From CAZCBD01 sp964496755 (GTDB lineage: Bacteria; Bacteroidota; Ignavibacteria; Ignavibacteriales; Melioribacteraceae): a DNA stretch of 7,591 nt. The notes below the pieces were generated by a model that worked only from the letters and a program-made list of their open reading frames with translations, did not search any database and was not told where the DNA came from. Shown here one piece after another: positions 5,981-7,591 of the stretch (the first letter of the stretch is position 1; the number at the start of each line of letters is the position of its first letter). The stretch covers positions 1 through 7,591 of the forward strand of contig CAZCBD010000136.1 in assembly GCA_964496755.1 (NCBI GenBank), in the 5' to 3' direction. The position numbers and the translations under genes were made by a program.

Positions 5981-6109
5981 ATGAAAGAAAAAAAAATATA
6001 TAGGGAGATGTTCGATGGAGAAATATCTGCCACCTTAGAATTAAGTCGTGGAGGAAAAATTAAAATTTTTAGTACGTTTTTTATTAATCAATTATGGAGT
6101 AAAACATGA
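5981..6109 (+). CDS. Possible 42-residue leader ORF overlapping the surface-protein gene
   Basis: An ORF of 42 codons starts at ATG 5981 (or ATG 5972, three codons earlier). GGAG lies at 5974-5977, 3 nt before ATG 5981, a short spacing. Its TGA (6107-6109) overlaps the ATG of the surface protein (6106-6108) as ATGA, the classic termination-reinitiation arrangement. The peptide is basic and mixed (MKEKKIYREMFDGEISATLE at the start, FFINQLWSKT at the end) with no signal peptide, membrane segment or recognised domain. Three GGAG-like sites occur between 5974 and 6099, so which start ribosomes use is uncertain. It may be a regulatory leader peptide or a chance reading frame. Confidence 0.35.
   Translation: MKEKKIYREMFDGEISATLELSRGGKIKIFSTFFINQLWSKT
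6030..6051 (+). promoter_or_regulatory. Leader hairpin upstream of the surface-protein gene
   Basis: CCACCTTA (6030-6037) pairs with TAAG (6042-6045) and GTGG (6048-6051), giving an 8-bp stem with a 2-nt TC bulge and a GAAT loop. It lies 44 nt before the Shine-Dalgarno of the large gene and inside the 42-codon ORF. No known riboswitch class is recognised. Confidence 0.4.
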
Positions 6110-7591
6110 GTCAAAGCAAACTATTGCAGAAACTTGGTTCATTGTTTGTATTGCTTTTATTTTTAGCAACAAGTTCTTTTGCTGCTAATATTTACGTAAG
6201 TAATACAAATGGTAATGACATTACCGGTAACGGTAGTCAGTTACAACCATACAAAACAATTACCAAGGCTCACACTCAAGCTTCTGCAGGTGATGTAATT
6301 TACATCGATGCAGATACTTACGGTGAAGCAACTTTAACCGTTACTAAAGAAGTTACTTTTGTAGCTCAAAGTTTTAACGGTTTAGATGTTGTTACAATTA
6401 CCAACGGATTAACAATTAATCCGGGTGCTTCTAAAACTGTAAACTTAGGTACTTCTGCCAGTGGCAGTAAGCAATTTAAGTTGGTTGCAGGCATTACATT
6501 GACATCCGGTGCATTAAACATTACTACTGCTAATGTTACTGTTCAGGGTACAATTGTACGTACTGCCGGTACAGTTAATGAAGCATTTACAACTACAAAT
6601 GTAAATGTTACTTATAATGGTACTGCCAGTTTAGCTGCAGGCCCTGAATTACCAGCTGATTTAGGTACAGGTCTTTTAACAGTTAACATTACAGCAGGCG
6701 AAACTTTAACAGTTGCTAATGCTGTTAAAACTACAGGTGGAATTACAGTAACTACAGGTAATGTTACTTTTAACGGTGCTTTGGATTTATCTACAAGTAC
6801 TTTTACCAATACCCCTGCAGGTAACACTGTTAATATCGGCGATGTAAGCTTTACATCAGGTAAAGTATTGAATTCCAATACAGGTACTGTAAATATTACA
6901 AATGCTACATGGACTCTTGCTGCAAATCATGCAGGTAGTGCAATTGATAATAATGGTAACGGTAATATCAATGTTACCGGAAATCTTAACTTTGCTTATA
7001 GTGGTACTACGGGTAAGTTTACTGCTGCTATCGATAATAACGGTACAGGTACAATCACTTTATCAAATGGTTTTACTGCTTCCGGTACTACAAGCAAGGC
7101 TTGTAAAATTGAATTACTTAATGTTAGTACAGGTAGTATAGTTGCTAATGGTTCTGTTTATGCAGAAAAATTAACAAACTCTTCAACCGGTACTATCAAA
7201 TTAACCGGTGGTACAGCTACAGGTACTGTTGCAAATAACGCTGCCGGTACAATTGAAATGAATGCTGACTTTACATTTGCAGGTACAACTCTTGGAAATG
7301 CTAATGTAGCTTCTATTATAAAATTAAATAATAATACCCTTAATTTAACAGGTGCAGGTGCAACTTTAACTAACACAGGTAAAGTTATCTCTTCTTCTGC
7401 CGCTACTGTTGGAAATGGTTTTGTTAATGTTTCAAAAGCCGTTACAATTTCAGGCGGTGAATTACCAAACGTTAATATTAGCGCTTCTGCCGGTAAAATT
7501 ACTTTAGCCGGTAATGTTTCTGTTTACGGTAACTTAACGGTTGCTTCTCCTGTTGCAGGTGCTTTAACTGACGGTGGTAATACTATCGATC
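6106..7591 (+). CDS. Secreted Thr/Gly/Asn-rich beta-helix surface protein (3' end outside window)
   Basis: An uninterrupted frame of 495 codons runs to the right edge. The ATG at 6106 has GGAG at 6096-6099, 6 nt upstream. Residues 1-26 are a signal peptide (KLLQKL, hydrophobic 11-22, cleavage after SFA). Residues 28-73 (NIYVSNTNGND, then PYKTITKA, then AGDVIYIDADTYGE) match the opening of DUF1565/pectate-lyase-like right-handed beta-helix proteins. The remainder is degenerate beta-solenoid turns of about 19-30 residues, best seen as N-x-x-G-T/N-I/V-x-L at about 258, 281, 310, 338, 358 and 377. A later SGGELPNVNIS (448-459) followed by GNVSVYGNLTV resembles repeats of secreted Bacteroidota surface proteins. 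The visible part has one Arg, one Cys and one Trp. Glycine is mostly GGT, suggesting high expression. Role is probably adhesin-like or structural; enzymatic activity is not supported. A C-terminal type IX sorting domain may lie beyond the edge. Confidence 0.85.
   Translation, partial: MSQSKLLQKLGSLFVLLLFLATSSFAANIYVSNTNGNDITGNGSQLQPYKTITKAHTQASAGDVIYIDADTYGEATLTVTKEVTFVAQSFNGLDVVTITNGLTINPGASKTVNLGTSASGSKQFKLVAGITLTSGALNITTANVTVQGTIVRTAGTVNEAFTTTNVNVTYNGTASLAAGPELPADLGTGLLTVNITAGETLTVANAVKTTGGITVTTGNVTFNGALDLSTSTFTNTPAGNTVNIGDVSFTSGKVLNSNTGTVNITNATWTLAANHAGSAIDNNGNGNINVTGNLNFAYSGTTGKFTAAIDNNGTGTITLSNGFTASGTTSKACKIELLNVSTGSIVANGSVYAEKLTNSSTGTIKLTGGTATGTVANNAAGTIEMNADFTFAGTTLGNANVASIIKLNNNTLNLTGAGATLTNTGKVISSSAATVGNGFVNVSKAVTISGGELPNVNISASAGKITLAGNVSVYGNLTVASPVAGALTDGGNTID

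Larger units (their letters stand above)
5188..6105. other. 918-nt AT-rich region between rpiA and the surface-protein gene
   Basis: No gene of recognised family lies here. Two T-runs (5192-5200 and about 5216-5223) directly follow rpiA but lack a convincing stem. The stretch then contains a 16-bp palindrome, a doubtful 70-codon ORF with two hairpins at and after its end, a promoter at 5814-5844, and a leader with a 42-codon ORF. These are listed separately. The intervals 5224-5357 and 5670-5810 show nothing beyond AT-rich sequence. Confidence 0.6.

Noticed and set aside
6612..7376. Minus-strand and alternative plus-strand ORFs inside the surface-protein gene
   Set aside because: The repetitive GGT/ACT/GCT codon pattern of the real frame produces long Val/Leu-rich shadow frames on both strands. 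The frame from 6106 has a signal peptide, a Shine-Dalgarno and an N-terminal beta-helix motif.

Overview
The window is AT-rich and comes from a diderm bacterium. The best guess is the Bacteroidota/Chlorobi side, possibly Ignavibacteria-like. The grounds are the gene order miaB - sigma-54 activator - lptE, two candidate promoters with the Bacteroidetes-type TAnnTTTG -7 element, REP-like ACTGAGC/GTCGAA repeats, and a large secreted beta-solenoid protein. The assignment is inference; no rRNA or other phylogenetic marker is present.

Layout. Positions 1-3917 hold a compact minus-strand cluster. In transcription order it contains miaB (tRNA methylthiotransferase), a secreted TPR-like/SPOR protein starting at TTG, a sigma-54-dependent activator without a receiver domain, lptE (overlapping the activator by 20 nt), and the first 51 codons of a probable membrane family-2 glycosyltransferase that runs off the left edge. 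Spacings of 33, 69, -20 and 4 nt suggest one transcript. Positions 3918-4509 are a divergent intergenic region with a REP-like inverted-repeat element, a separate short direct repeat and weak promoter candidates for miaB and rpiA. rpiA (ribose-5-phosphate isomerase A) lies on the plus strand at 4510-5187.

Positions 5188-6105 are a 918-nt AT-rich stretch with no gene I can name. It holds a perfect 16-bp palindrome, a doubtful 70-codon ORF ending in a hairpin, a second hairpin followed by a T-run, a good Bacteroidetes-type promoter (5814-5844), and a 42-codon ORF whose TGA stop overlaps the ATG of the next gene. That next gene (6106 to the right edge, 495 codons visible) encodes a secreted Thr/Gly/Asn-rich parallel beta-helix-like surface protein. 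It is open at the window end.

How the genes fit together. LptE (LPS assembly at the outer membrane), the SPOR protein (peptidoglycan binding) and the glycosyltransferase all point to cell-envelope construction, with the sigma-54 activator and MiaB as conserved neighbours. The right-hand gene is a cell-surface product with its own promoter and a long leader of about 255 nt. I see no defence system, CRISPR array, insertion sequence or RNA gene. The most unusual part is the leader region of the surface-protein gene.
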